From Alteribacillus persepolensis (GTDB lineage Bacteria > Bacillota > Bacilli > Bacillales > Marinococcaceae), in contig NZ_FNDK01000010.1 in assembly GCF_900099605.1 (NCBI RefSeq), forward strand, positions 1 through 64,000: a stretch of 64,000 nt of DNA. The letters run 5' to 3'. This document shows, piece after piece, positions 7,993 to 16,539 of the stretch. Made by a program: the position numbers and the translations under genes. The notes beneath the pieces are model-generated. The model worked only from the letters and a program-made list of their open reading frames with translations. It was not told the origin of the DNA and made no database searches. Each line of letters begins with the position of its first letter. Within the stretch, counting starts at the first letter, position 1.

Positions 7993-8655
7993 GTGGAAAT
8001 CGAAAGAATTAATGAGTCAACGGTCAAGTTTTACATTACCTACAAAGATATTGAAGACCGAGGCTTTGACCGTGACGAAATTTGGTACAATCGTGAACGA
8101 GGAGAAGAATTGTTTTTTGAAATGATCAACGAGGCGCACGATCGGGAAAACTTTGAGATTGAAGGGCCGCTGTGGATTCAAGTGCAAGCGATGGACAATG
8201 GCATGGAAATTGTTGTGACACGTGGACAAATTTCTGAAGGCAATGTCAAACTTGAAATCCCGGTTTCTCAAAAAGGAGAAGATTTGCCAGTTGATGATAA
8301 TATCGTGGATATGCTGGATGAACAATTCCGTTCTTCGCAAAAGTCAAGACACAATCATGGGGACACAGAAGAACTTGAGATTGTTATTTCCTTCTCTGAT
8401 TTAGAAGACTTATTATCACTTAGTCAAGCATTTGTCGTTGAACAGGTTAAAAACGAAATTTATCACTTTGAAGGTACCTACTATTTGTACCTGATGTTTG
8501 ATGACTATTACAGTGAAGACGAACAAGATGATATGGTCAGCCATGTGTTAGAATATGGTGAAGAGTCAGATATGTCCATTCACCGCATTCGCGAGTATGG
8601 AAAAACGATTGCAAAAACAGACGGACTTCAAACGCTTCGTAAAAACTTCTCTTAA
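7993..8655 (+). CDS. mecA: Adaptor protein MecA
   Basis: A 220-residue adaptor for the ClpCP protease. The N-terminal substrate-binding domain (about 1-80, starting with ERINESTVKFYITYKDIE) and the C-terminal ClpC-binding domain (about 125-215, with ISFSDLEDLL and a late DDYYSEDEQDD) are both present and separated by a Ser/His-rich linker. Known MecA targets include ComK; it also helps assemble ClpC hexamers. The GTG start is fixed by GGAGGGAG seven bases upstream and family length. It lies between spx and coiA as in B. subtilis. Confidence 0.97.
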   Translation: MEIERINESTVKFYITYKDIEDRGFDRDEIWYNRERGEELFFEMINEAHDRENFEIEGPLWIQVQAMDNGMEIVVTRGQISEGNVKLEIPVSQKGEDLPVDDNIVDMLDEQFRSSQKSRHNHGDTEELEIVISFSDLEDLLSLSQAFVVEQVKNEIYHFEGTYYLYLMFDDYYSEDEQDDMVSHVLEYGEESDMSIHRIREYGKTIAKTDGLQTLRKNFS

Positions 8656-8663
8656 ATAATAAC

Positions 8664-8698
8664 ACCAGCTTCCCTAAAGGGGCTGGTTTTTTGTTTTT
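8664..8698 (+). terminator. Intrinsic terminator of mecA
   Basis: ACCAGCTTCCC and GGGGCTGGT form a GC-rich stem around TAAA, followed by TTTTTTGTTTTT. Confidence 0.9.
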
Positions 8699-8773
8699 GT
8701 ATAAAACGTGCCCTTACATAAGAAGGATATTGTTGGCGGCGGGTCGAATAACGTTTCTGGAAAGGAGGTTCTC

Positions 8774-9952
8774 ATGTTTACCGCCCGTACTCGAGATGGC
8801 CGCATCATTTCTCTTTTCCCTTCAAAAAATGAGGAAATTCCCTCCCATTATCCCCCGTATTTCTGTCCAGCCTGTTCCAAAGAAGTCATCCTAAAACAAG
8901 GCAAGCAAGTAAAAGCGCATTTTGCTCACAGGAAGAAACAAGCTTGTTCATACCAAGCAGAACCGGAGACAAATGAACATTTATCTGGAAAAGCTCTGTT
9001 ATATGAATGGTTGTTAATGCATCACGTAAAGGCCAGAATGGAAGTGTATTTGTCTGCTATTCAACGTGTAGCTGACGTGTTATTTACATGGAGAAACAAA
9101 ACATACGCACTGGAATTTCAATGCTCATCGATTTCCCCTTCTGCTCTTCTTTCACGCAGTTATGATTACCTCTCTATTGGTATTTTTCCTATCTGGATTT
9201 TTTCTTTCTCCCGGCTGCGTCCACGTGCTGGTGGTTCATTTTCCGTTCATGCATTGGAATGGGAAGGGATGCGAAATCGAAAAAGTGATGCTCGTTACGT
9301 ACTCACTTATTTCGATGCAGAGAAAGCATCGTTTTATTATTTGTTTCCAACCGCATATGTTTCGCCACAGCATACGTATGCTGATTTGTATCAAGCCCCT
9401 TTATCCCGCTCCCATGTATCGCAGCTCGTGAATATACCAAGCACGTATGACAGTAAGAAGCGGCTGCGAACAGCTTGGCTGTCTCACAAACGAACGTGGC
9501 GTTTTTCCAAGAATCAGTGGAGACAGAATCCGGATAAAACGTATATGCGCCAAGTCTTTGCAAGCAAACGCTCCGATCTGCCGTTTTTCCCAATAGAAGC
9601 AGGCTGGCCGTCTTATGGAATGGAAGTGTTTTACAGTCCGGCTTATATATGGCAAAGCTGGTTTTTACTTTGTTTTCTCGAAAATATTTCGCTGTATCAA
9701 CGCTTTTCAAATGCTGCATTAGAACAGGAGTCTGCGCTGTTTGCTGAAAGAAGAGTGTTAGGAACAAGAACCTTTCCGCTCATTACACAGCCGTTCGAAC
9801 GTGCTTTATGGAATTATCTGGAATGGCTTGAGCGTCTTGGTGTCGTAAAATGGACCAATTGGGGCTGGCAAAAGCGAAAAGATATTCACTTGCCTGTATC
9901 GTTAGAGCAGGCTGATGCGATGGATAAAAAATGGGGGAAACACATATTGTAA
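8774..9952 (+). CDS. coiA: Competence protein CoiA
   Basis: A 392-residue CoiA-family protein with a nuclease-like core. A zinc-ribbon CPAC is at residues 31-34 with His49/His52 in AHFAH. The conserved nuclease residues follow as Asp101 (RVADVLF) and Glu114-x-Gln116 (ALEFQ), matching the CoiA/PD-(D/E)xK pattern. CoiA is needed for genetic transformation in competent streptococci and Bacillus, acting on incoming DNA after uptake. ATG at 8774 follows AAAGGAGG by five bases; an upstream in-frame extension has no SD. Neighbour pepF follows in the same direction as in B. subtilis. Confidence 0.93.
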   Translation: MFTARTRDGRIISLFPSKNEEIPSHYPPYFCPACSKEVILKQGKQVKAHFAHRKKQACSYQAEPETNEHLSGKALLYEWLLMHHVKARMEVYLSAIQRVADVLFTWRNKTYALEFQCSSISPSALLSRSYDYLSIGIFPIWIFSFSRLRPRAGGSFSVHALEWEGMRNRKSDARYVLTYFDAEKASFYYLFPTAYVSPQHTYADLYQAPLSRSHVSQLVNIPSTYDSKKRLRTAWLSHKRTWRFSKNQWRQNPDKTYMRQVFASKRSDLPFFPIEAGWPSYGMEVFYSPAYIWQSWFLLCFLENISLYQRFSNAALEQESALFAERRVLGTRTFPLITQPFERALWNYLEWLERLGVVKWTNWGWQKRKDIHLPVSLEQADAMDKKWGKHIL

Positions 9953-9972
9953 GAGGAAATATATATCAATGA

Positions 9973-10002
9973 TTGGTGTTTAGTGGGGAAGTTCGGTAAA
10001 AT
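9973..10002 (+). promoter_or_regulatory. Candidate promoter of pepF
   Basis: TTGGTG (9973-9978) and TAAAAT (9997-10002) are separated by 18 bases and lie 26 bases upstream of the pepF start. Confidence 0.45.
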
Positions 10003-10028
10003 TGGCAGTAACAGTTGGAGGTGTTGTT

Positions 10029-11843
10029 ATGAGTGAAAAAGAAACAAAACAAGTCCCAAAAAGAGATGAGATTTCGAAGGAATACACATGGAATTTAGAG
10101 GATATTTTTGCAACGGATGAAAAATGGGAACAAGAATTTAAGCAGATTCAAGAGCTGGTGCCGGAATTAACTGCGTATAAAGGGACATTAGCAGATTCCG
10201 CAGACACGCTGTATCAAGCGTTAAAAAAGCAAGATGAAATTGGAGAACGGTTTGGCCGTCTGTTCAGCTATGCTCACATGCGCTATGACCAGGACACCAG
10301 CAATTCCTTTTATCAAGGGCTCGAAGACAGGGCATCTGGTCTTGCAGCAAAATTAGGCCAGGCCATGGCGTTTTTGGTTCCAGAAATTTTATCCATACCA
10401 GAGGATAAGCTCGAGCAATTTTTGAATGAACACGAAGATTTAAAGCAGTACCGGCATGCGCTGCGCGAAATTAATGAACAGCGTCCGCACGTATTAAATG
10501 AATCGGAAGAATCGATTTTAGCGCAAGTGTCTGAGGTCACATCCAATCCAAGCAATACATTTGGCATGCTTAACAATGCCGATTTAGCTTTTCCGAGTAT
10601 TAAGGATGAAGAAGGGAATGAAGTACAAGTTACGCACGGCCGCATTCTGCGCTTTTTTGAAAGCGATGACCGCCGTGTGCGCAAGGATGCATTTGAAGCT
10701 GTGTACGGAACGTATCAACAATATCGAAACACCCTTGCCAGCACATTGAATGGGCAAGTGAAAAAGAACTTGTTTAACGCCAATGTAAGAAAGTACGATT
10801 CTGCTCGTCAGGCTGCTCTCAGCAAAAATCATATTCCAGAAGTCGTCTATGACCAGCTTGTGGAAACAGTAAATAAAAACTTGCATTTGCTGCACCGCTA
10901 CGTGCGTTTACGTAAACGAGTGCTCGGACTCGATGAAATCCATAATTATGATTTATACACGCCGCTTGTCAAAGACGTTGATATGAAAGTGACGTATGAA
11001 GAAGCACAACAATATGTTTTAAAAGCGGTGGAGCCGCTCGGAGAAGAATACAAACAAACCGTGCAAGAAGGCTACAACAACCGCTGGATTGATGTTTATG
11101 AGAATAAAGGGAAACGAAGCGGTGCTTACTCTTCTGGTGCGTATGGAACGATGCCTTATATTCTGATGAACTGGCAGGATAACGTAAACAACATGTTTAC
11201 ATTGGCTCACGAACTCGGCCACTCGATGCACAGCTACTTGAGCCGCAAGCACCAGCCTTATCACTATTCAGACTACACGATCTTTGTCGCCGAAGTAGCT
11301 TCCACTGTAAACGAAGCATTGCTTAACGATTATTTGCTGCAAACAACCGAAGATAAGAAAAAGAAAATGTACTTGTTAAATCATTTCCTTGAAGGTTTTC
11401 GAGGAACAGTTTTCCGTCAGACGATGTTTGCGGAATTCGAACAGCTCATCCATGAAAAAGCGGCAGCAGGAGAAGCACTCACGCCAGATTTGTTAGAAAA
11501 AGAATACTACGCGCTAAATGAAAAATATTTTGGTGAAGATATTACATTAGATGAGGGCATTGCTTTAGAGTGGTCGCGTATTCCGCATTTTTATATGAAT
11601 TTCTACGTGTATCAATACGCAACCGGATACAGTGCAGCGGCGGCACTATCCAGGCAGATTTTAGAAGAAGGAGAGCCGGCGGTAAACCGTTATTTAGGGT
11701 TCCTAAAGTCTGGAAGCTCGGATTATCCGATTGAAATGCTGAAAAAAGCAGGTGTGGATATGACATCAAAAGAGCCTGTCCAGGAAGCCATGGCATTGTT
11801 TGAACAAACATTAGAGGAAATGGAGCAGCTGTTAGAACAATAA
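10029..11843 (+). CDS. pepF: Oligoendopeptidase F
   Basis: A 604-residue zinc metallopeptidase of family M3. The HELGH motif is at residues 394-398 (His394, Glu395, His398), and the third zinc ligand Glu422 lies in VAEVASTVNEA. The N-terminal oligoendopeptidase domain begins with EYTWNLEDIFA, a family hallmark. It cleaves short peptides in the cytoplasm; in B. subtilis the corresponding gene yjbG sits at the same place after coiA. ATG at 10029 is supported by GGAGG seven bases upstream. Confidence 0.96.
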   Translation: MSEKETKQVPKRDEISKEYTWNLEDIFATDEKWEQEFKQIQELVPELTAYKGTLADSADTLYQALKKQDEIGERFGRLFSYAHMRYDQDTSNSFYQGLEDRASGLAAKLGQAMAFLVPEILSIPEDKLEQFLNEHEDLKQYRHALREINEQRPHVLNESEESILAQVSEVTSNPSNTFGMLNNADLAFPSIKDEEGNEVQVTHGRILRFFESDDRRVRKDAFEAVYGTYQQYRNTLASTLNGQVKKNLFNANVRKYDSARQAALSKNHIPEVVYDQLVETVNKNLHLLHRYVRLRKRVLGLDEIHNYDLYTPLVKDVDMKVTYEEAQQYVLKAVEPLGEEYKQTVQEGYNNRWIDVYENKGKRSGAYSSGAYGTMPYILMNWQDNVNNMFTLAHELGHSMHSYLSRKHQPYHYSDYTIFVAEVASTVNEALLNDYLLQTTEDKKKKMYLLNHFLEGFRGTVFRQTMFAEFEQLIHEKAAAGEALTPDLLEKEYYALNEKYFGEDITLDEGIALEWSRIPHFYMNFYVYQYATGYSAAAALSRQILEEGEPAVNRYLGFLKSGSSDYPIEMLKKAGVDMTSKEPVQEAMALFEQTLEEMEQLLEQ

Positions 11844-12036
11844 AGCAGCATGTTCTGTAAAAAAGCAGCAGTGTGATGTGGATACGTCTCAGTGCACTGT
11901 GCAAAAAGCGCCCCCGTCGTGTGAGAAAAGCAGCAGCTGAAAGCCAAAAGTGCTGCCCGCGGCAAGCAGGGCTGTCAACTGAAAAGAAGGAGCAGGAGTT
12001 ACCTTCGACATATACTATAGAGCCTTTTTCATCATA

Positions 12037-12077
12037 AAAAAACCCGCCGGATGTGACGTGACATTCGAGCGGGTTTT
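12037..12077 (-). terminator. Terminator of the 57-residue membrane protein gene
   Basis: Read on the minus strand, AAAACCCGCTCGAATGT pairs with ACATCCGGCGGGTTTT (one bulge), followed by seven T. It lies 10 bases beyond the stop of the small minus-strand gene. It may also stop pepF transcripts. Confidence 0.85.
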
Positions 12078-12086
12078 GTATTGCTG

Positions 12087-12260
12087 TTATGAATGAATGC
12101 CTTTGAAACGTTTGCGTTCACTAAACGATAAAACAGTGAAAAAAATGGATAGAAACATAAACAAACCGCCGATGAAAACAGGAAGAAATTTCATCAGCCC
12201 AAGCATAAATAAAATAAAGCTAACGAATGTACAAAGGATACCGATAAGCACCTTTTTCAC
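12087..12260 (-). CDS. Small membrane protein, 57 residues
   Basis: A GTG-started frame, MKKVLIGILCTFVSFILFML..., with two hydrophobic segments (about 4-20 and 27-47) and a basic C-terminus SERKRFKG. GGGAGGG lies eight bases before GTG, and a strong terminator follows directly. It is a separate unit between pepF and yjbH. I do not recognise the family; two-helix topology with both ends inside is likely from the charges. Confidence 0.72.
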   Translation of the reverse strand: MKKVLIGILCTFVSFILFMLGLMKFLPVFIGGLFMFLSIFFTVLSFSERKRFKGIHS

Positions 12261-12329
12261 ACCGTATACCCTCCCACCAGACGAGATAATGTTTATACCA
12301 TCGTATGGAAGGAGGGACAGGTATATACC

Positions 12330-13247
12330 TTACTCGCCAATATAACGCCAAAAGGTGCCGTATTTGACAGGAATGCGTTTCAGTTTTCGCTGCAGCACTA
12401 ACTTTTTAAGCTGTGCCTCTGCGTCCCGTTCCGCTAAGTCATACACAACGGCCACTTCTTTTGTCGCGACAAATTCATATTTTCTCAAGAAATTCTCCAA
12501 TGGCAGTTTTGCAGATGGCTGTGGAACTTCTCCTAACATCTCTTTTAATATATCGACATAGACTTCATAAGGGTACACACCAGATATTTTTAAGCCGCCG
12601 TCTTCTACACAATCATTAAAAAATACAAACGTTGGTGCGCTTTCTACTTCCATTTCTTTCGATGTTTTGATATCACATTGGAGCGCTTTGGCCGTACAGT
12701 GGGAATGAATATCCTTTTTAAATTCATGAATATCAAGCCCGACTGTTTCTGCGCATGCTACTAAAACTTCTTCATTCGCAATGTTTTTCTTGTGGACAAA
12801 CAGCATTTCACGAAGCCGGCGGAAAAATACACCAGCCAGCTGACGCCCTTGCATTTCGGCGGCTTTCATTGCGAGAGAAGGAAGGTAGGCCGAGGCAACG
12901 GGATTTTCCAGCCAGACATCACCATCACAACTCATCCCTGTGCGGCTGGCAGTTGCTTCGTATAGTTCAGCTAAATTCTTTTGTTCTTTGTTTTGGCGGG
13001 CTTCACCTTTGTTCCACGCTTCCAGATCTGCTGCTACAAAAAAGCGCATGGAAAAATAATGTCCATATTCCAGCACAAGTTTTTTCAGTGTCGGTTCAAA
13101 CGCCCAGCATTCTGGACAGAGTGGATCAGTAAAAATATATAATTCTAATTTCTTTTTATATCTAGGATGTGTTAATGAGTCTTCAGGAGAAAGGCCGCAG
13201 ATTCCCAGCTCGTCATCGCAATGTAGCTGTTTATCTTCTTTTGTCAT
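12330..13247 (-). CDS. spxH: ClpXP adaptor YjbH (SpxH)
   Basis: A 305-residue DsbA-like thioredoxin-fold protein. The N-terminal Cys-rich segment (Cys10, Cys17 in HCDDELGICG) is the zinc-binding region known in YjbH, and the thioredoxin motif CPEC is at residues 44-47. YjbH binds Spx and delivers it to ClpXP; oxidation or aggregation stops this and stabilises Spx. ATG is preceded by AAAGGAG at nine bases. It follows the truncated haemoglobin gene with a 20-base gap, the same pairing as yjbI-yjbH in B. subtilis. Confidence 0.95.
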   Translation of the reverse strand: MTKEDKQLHCDDELGICGLSPEDSLTHPRYKKKLELYIFTDPLCPECWAFEPTLKKLVLEYGHYFSMRFFVAADLEAWNKGEARQNKEQKNLAELYEATASRTGMSCDGDVWLENPVASAYLPSLAMKAAEMQGRQLAGVFFRRLREMLFVHKKNIANEEVLVACAETVGLDIHEFKKDIHSHCTAKALQCDIKTSKEMEVESAPTFVFFNDCVEDGGLKISGVYPYEVYVDILKEMLGEVPQPSAKLPLENFLRKYEFVATKEVAVVYDLAERDAEAQLKKLVLQRKLKRIPVKYGTFWRYIGE

Positions 13248-13267
13248 CGTCCAAACTCCTTTCTACG

Positions 13268-13651
13268 TTAATCTTCTGGTGTGTTGACCATATGCTGTGC
13301 GGTAAAAGTCAGTCGTTGAAAGAAATTTTCACGCACTTCTCCTTCAAGTCCAATGTCATCCATTGCTTGTTCCATACAGGACAGCCAAGCTTTTGCTCTT
13401 GTCGGTGTGATTGGAAACGGGAGGTGTCTCGCACGCAGTCTTGGGTGGCCGTGTTCTTCTGTATAAAGAGCAGGTCCGCCTAAAAATTGAGTAAGAAACT
13501 GCTTTTGTTTACGGGCGGTTTCTGTTAAATCATCCGGGAAAATAGGATACAAATCAGGGTGTTCTTTAACATAGGAATAAAAGGTATCAACAAGGCGGTT
13601 TAGTACATCGTGTCCGCCTAATGCTTCAAAAGGGATTAGGTCTTTGTTCAT
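13268..13651 (-). CDS. yjbI: Group II truncated haemoglobin (YjbI)
   Basis: A 127-residue 2-over-2 globin. Tyr25 in TFYSYV is the B10 position, the proximal His76 lies in RARHLPF, and AKAWLSC carries the Trp typical of group II (trHbO). The GG pairs (LGGHD, FLGGPALY) are the usual turns. ATG at 13651 is supported by AAAGGAG nine bases upstream, which trims a 22-residue extension. Roles in O2 or NO binding are known for the family. In B. subtilis yjbI is co-transcribed with yjbH, suggesting a redox link. Confidence 0.94.
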   Translation of the reverse strand: MNKDLIPFEALGGHDVLNRLVDTFYSYVKEHPDLYPIFPDDLTETARKQKQFLTQFLGGPALYTEEHGHPRLRARHLPFPITPTRAKAWLSCMEQAMDDIGLEGEVRENFFQRLTFTAQHMVNTPED

Positions 13652-13856
13652 CGATGCGTGCTCCTTTCTTTGCACATACGTTCGATCGAGTTCTTTATCA
13701 TTCGCTTGATTTAACATAAACGAAAGAAGCGGAAAAATGCAAGAAAAAAGAGTTATCGTTCGTGTTAAGAAAGCTTTCTTTCATTGTAGCAACGCTGTTT
13801 TAGAACAGCAAATGTTTTGGTTTACCAGTCCAGTTGTTTCTTCCCAATGCTTTCCC

Positions 13857-13890
13857 TTGAAAAAAACTCCCAGCGAATCTGCTGAGAGTT
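13857..13890 (-). terminator. Intrinsic terminator of the lytic transglycosylase gene
   Basis: Minus-strand AACTCTCAGC and GCTGGGAGTT pair around AGATTC and are followed by TTTTTTTC. The stem overlaps the stop codon region. Confidence 0.88.
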
Positions 13891-14563
13891 ACACATAGGT
13901 TTGCATTTTATTTAGAACACTTGGCACGTACTGTTCTGTTTCGGCAAACGGGGGAATTCCTTGATACTTCTCGACGTTGCCTGGTCCTGCATTATAAGCC
14001 GCTAATGCAAGTGTCTTGTTGCCATCGAAACGTTCAAGCATCTCTTTTAAGTATTTGGTTCCACCTTCAATGTTTTGGGCAGGATCATATGGATCATAAA
14101 CATTCAAGTAATTGGCGGTAGCCGGCATTAACTGCATCAGTCCCATGGCACCGGCATAACTTTTTGCATGAGGGTCAAAGTTTGATTCCTGCTCAATAAC
14201 GGCAGTGATGAGCGCAGAATCAACGTTGTATTTGTCCGCTGCGGCTTCAATCATCTGCTTGACATCGTTTTCGACAAGCGGAGGCTGTTGTTCAAAAGAA
14301 GCAGCAGATGCTGGTGTATGGTTTACTTGGTGATTAGGTTGAAAGTAAGAAGATGCAAGCGCTGGATATAAAAACAACGATTCTTTGTTTTCTTGAGAAG
14401 AACTGCTGATATTTGAGCCGCTCGTATGCAAGGGTGTGTTCAATTGGTTGTGAAGAATAGAGGCAAATGATGAACGAGCAGGCGAGGAGCTGTAATTCTC
14501 GTGGGCGGGCCAATAGTTCACCGCCGTAGAAGATAACAATGGAAAGTAAGAAGCAAAATTCAA
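13889..14563 (-). CDS. cwlQ: Lytic transglycosylase (CwlQ/YjbJ-like)
   Basis: A protein of about 224 residues whose C-terminal half (about 98-224) is an SLT domain: catalytic Glu126 in VIEQESNFDP, AMGLMQLMPATA, and ALAAYNAGPGNVEKY. It cleaves peptidoglycan glycan strands with anhydro-sugar formation. The first 95 residues are Ser/Asn-rich and lack a classical signal peptide. The start is uncertain: GAGGTG lies six bases before a TTG at 14563, while the GTG at 14572 is part of that SD. Location matches B. subtilis yjbJ. Confidence 0.88.
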   Translation of the reverse strand: MNFASYFPLLSSTAVNYWPAHENYSSSPARSSFASILHNQLNTPLHTSGSNISSSSQENKESLFLYPALASSYFQPNHQVNHTPASAASFEQQPPLVENDVKQMIEAAADKYNVDSALITAVIEQESNFDPHAKSYAGAMGLMQLMPATANYLNVYDPYDPAQNIEGGTKYLKEMLERFDGNKTLALAAYNAGPGNVEKYQGIPPFAETEQYVPSVLNKMQTYV

Positions 14564-14629
14564 TTTGAACACCTCATCTATGTAACATCTGAAACTTTTG
14601 TCTGTTTCTCAGGTAGTTAAAATATACCA

Positions 14630-14664
14630 AAGAAACAGCGAAGCGGCAATCTCCGCTTCGCTCA
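14630..14664 (-). terminator. Intrinsic terminator of yjbK
   Basis: Minus-strand AGCGAAGCGG and CCGCTTCGCT form a perfect 10-bp stem around AGATTG, followed by GTTTCTTT. It starts within the stop codon. Confidence 0.85.
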
Positions 14665-15258
14665 ATTTCTTTTTGCTTGGATTTCCTCTTGGCGCGTAAA
14701 AAAACGCTTGATTTTGTTCGGTGTCGTACGTGTGGGGATATGAAATTGGCTTAACAGCTCTTCTAGCCAATTGTTTACTTGTTCAAGAGAAGGTCCTTCC
14801 ATTTCCACCTCATAATCTTCCACGTCTAAATATGTGCTGTGATCTAAAAATAACAGCCCTTGCCGATAAGGATGCTGTGTGCGCTTGGTCTTCAGTGTAC
14901 CAAGGGGGGTGACTTCTTCAATGGAAAGATGTAACGACGTCTTCAGTTGTGTTTTTACTTCTCCGTCCGGAAAACGGGAAGCAGTGAGGGCGCTTTCTGC
15001 GGTTTCTTTTGATAGTGCCTGGTTCGTTTCAAGCAGCCCTTTACTGGCAGGTTGTTTTAACGTTAGTTCGTATTGGCCGTTTTTTTCACGGATACGAAGC
15101 GCCGCGCCTTTTTGTTTCAGCGCAAAATCCTTTGTGTCAAAATATGTATTCGCCTGCCAAAAGAAATCGTTTTCCTTTATATGAAATGCATCACATAACG
15201 CATCAAATTCCGTTTTCGTTAACAGGTTTTTTTTCTCCATTTCTATTTCCTGTCCCAA
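14662..15258 (-). CDS. yjbK: CYTH-domain triphosphatase-like protein YjbK
   Basis: A 198-residue CYTH-superfamily protein. The N-terminal ExExK-type signature (QEIEMEKKN, about residues 3-11) and later FALKQKGAALRIRE and LTLKQP blocks form the triphosphate-binding tunnel. Members hydrolyse inorganic triphosphate or related compounds with divalent metal. The frame extends further upstream, but the TTG at 15258 has AAAGGAAG six bases before it and restores the full signature, so I use it. It is divergent from yjbL and next to the (p)ppGpp synthetase, as in B. subtilis. Confidence 0.9.
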   Translation of the reverse strand: MGQEIEMEKKNLLTKTEFDALCDAFHIKENDFFWQANTYFDTKDFALKQKGAALRIREKNGQYELTLKQPASKGLLETNQALSKETAESALTASRFPDGEVKTQLKTSLHLSIEEVTPLGTLKTKRTQHPYRQGLLFLDHSTYLDVEDYEVEMEGPSLEQVNNWLEELLSQFHIPTRTTPNKIKRFFTRQEEIQAKRN

Positions 15259-15408
15259 AGCAATCTTCCTTTCGCGGTGAATTTCTAAAAAATAAAAGAC
15301 GGGCATTGTGGTTGTATGATACCATATCGTTTGGGATTCGTTTAGTAGTGAAATATCCAAGGTATGGTAAGATAGAGAAAGAGAAAGCAGGAAAAATGAG
15401 GTGTCAAT

Positions 15409-15792
15409 ATGGAACATATACTTACAGTAACGGAAACAAAAACAGATCATCACCATTTGTACTTAGTACCGATTGAACAGTGGCCGCAATCAGAATGGAA
15501 TGCGCTCGAAGACGGCATGCGCATGCTGGCCGATTCAGATGCTTTAACGTTTGTGTATGTGCTCGACTCAGATGATGCGTTTGTACAGCTGCGTTTGCCA
15601 AAACAAGTATGGCCCGCTTTAAAAGAAGCTTATGAAAAGCAGTGGAACGTAAGTGTGCTTGGTCCATCGGAATTGCCGCTAGAGCACTTTCACACAGAAA
15701 TGGCGTATATGCTTGATAACATTCCAGGCAACGGCAATTACGGCTCTCTGATGGTGGAAGCGGTCGAAGAGACGTTTGATGTCAAAGCATAA
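15409..15792 (+). CDS. yjbL: UPF0738 family protein YjbL
   Basis: A 127-residue acidic cytoplasmic protein of the UPF0738 family. It matches YjbL in length and position between divergent yjbK and yjbM. No catalytic motif is visible. GAGGTG lies six bases before ATG. The function of the family is unknown; its steady linkage with yjbM suggests, but does not show, a role near nucleotide second messenger metabolism. Confidence 0.85.
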   Translation: MEHILTVTETKTDHHHLYLVPIEQWPQSEWNALEDGMRMLADSDALTFVYVLDSDDAFVQLRLPKQVWPALKEAYEKQWNVSVLGPSELPLEHFHTEMAYMLDNIPGNGNYGSLMVEAVEETFDVKA

Positions 15793-15828
15793 CGTTTGTT
15801 TCACCGTTCGAAGGAAAGAATGAAATGC

Positions 15829-15850
15829 ATACAGTTGACATCCACTGTAT
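15829..15850. promoter_or_regulatory. Inverted repeat over a TTGACA upstream of yjbM
   Basis: ATACAGT (15829-15835) and ACTGTAT (15844-15850) are perfect complements separated by eight bases. The repeat overlaps a perfect -35-like TTGACA (15835-15840). The matching -10 is poor, so whether this is an operator over a real promoter is open. Confidence 0.4.
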
Positions 15851-15876
15851 ACAAATGAAACAGGTGGTGGCTTTTT

Positions 15877-16509
15877 ATGAGTAATTGGGATACATTTTTG
15901 TCACCCTATAAACAAGCGGTGGAAGAGTTAAAAGTAAAATTAAAAGGGCTGCGTGAACAATATCAGCGTTCATCCAAGCATACGCCGATTGAATTTGTCA
16001 CAGCCCGGGTAAAGCCTGTTACAAGCATTCTCGAAAAAGCTCAGCGGAAAAACATTCCTTTAGACCGCATCGCAAGAGACATGCAGGATATCGCCGGCGT
16101 ACGGCTGGTCTGCCAGTTTGTGAATGATATTGATACGATTGTGGAACTTATTCGTTCGCGAAGTGATTTTGAAGTATTAGAAGAACGAGATTATATTAAA
16201 CAGAAAAAAGAAAGCGGCTATCGTTCGTATCATATGGTGATCGTTTACCCTGTACATACGATAGACGGCAAAAAAGAGGTATTGGTTGAGGTGCAGGTTC
16301 GTACGATGGCAATGAACTTTTGGGCAACCATCGAACATTCATTAAATTATAAATACAGCGGTGAAATCCCTGCTGATATTAAAGAACGTCTGCACAGTGC
16401 TGCAGAAGCCGCTTTTAAACTGGATGAAGAAATGTCAAAAATTAAAGGGGAAGTGCGAGAAGCGCAGCAGATATTAATTAGAAACCGGGAACAAAACAAT
16501 TCCAAATAA
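15877..16509 (+). CDS. yjbM: Small alarmone synthetase YjbM (RelQ/SAS1)
   Basis: A 210-residue single-domain (p)ppGpp synthetase lacking hydrolase and TGS/ACT parts, the RelQ type. Family landmarks are present: RDMQDIAGVRLVC (substrate-binding helix and strand), the KESGYRSYH motif, and VEVQVRTMAMNFWATIEHSLNYKY, whose Glu is catalytic. It transfers pyrophosphate from ATP to GDP/GTP and forms tetramers. ATG follows CAGGTGGTGG. nadF follows after 30 bases and is probably co-transcribed. Confidence 0.95.
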   Translation: MSNWDTFLSPYKQAVEELKVKLKGLREQYQRSSKHTPIEFVTARVKPVTSILEKAQRKNIPLDRIARDMQDIAGVRLVCQFVNDIDTIVELIRSRSDFEVLEERDYIKQKKESGYRSYHMVIVYPVHTIDGKKEVLVEVQVRTMAMNFWATIEHSLNYKYSGEIPADIKERLHSAAEAAFKLDEEMSKIKGEVREAQQILIRNREQNNSK

Positions 16510-16539
16510 CTGGAAATTCGTTGAAAGGAGGCGCTTCCC

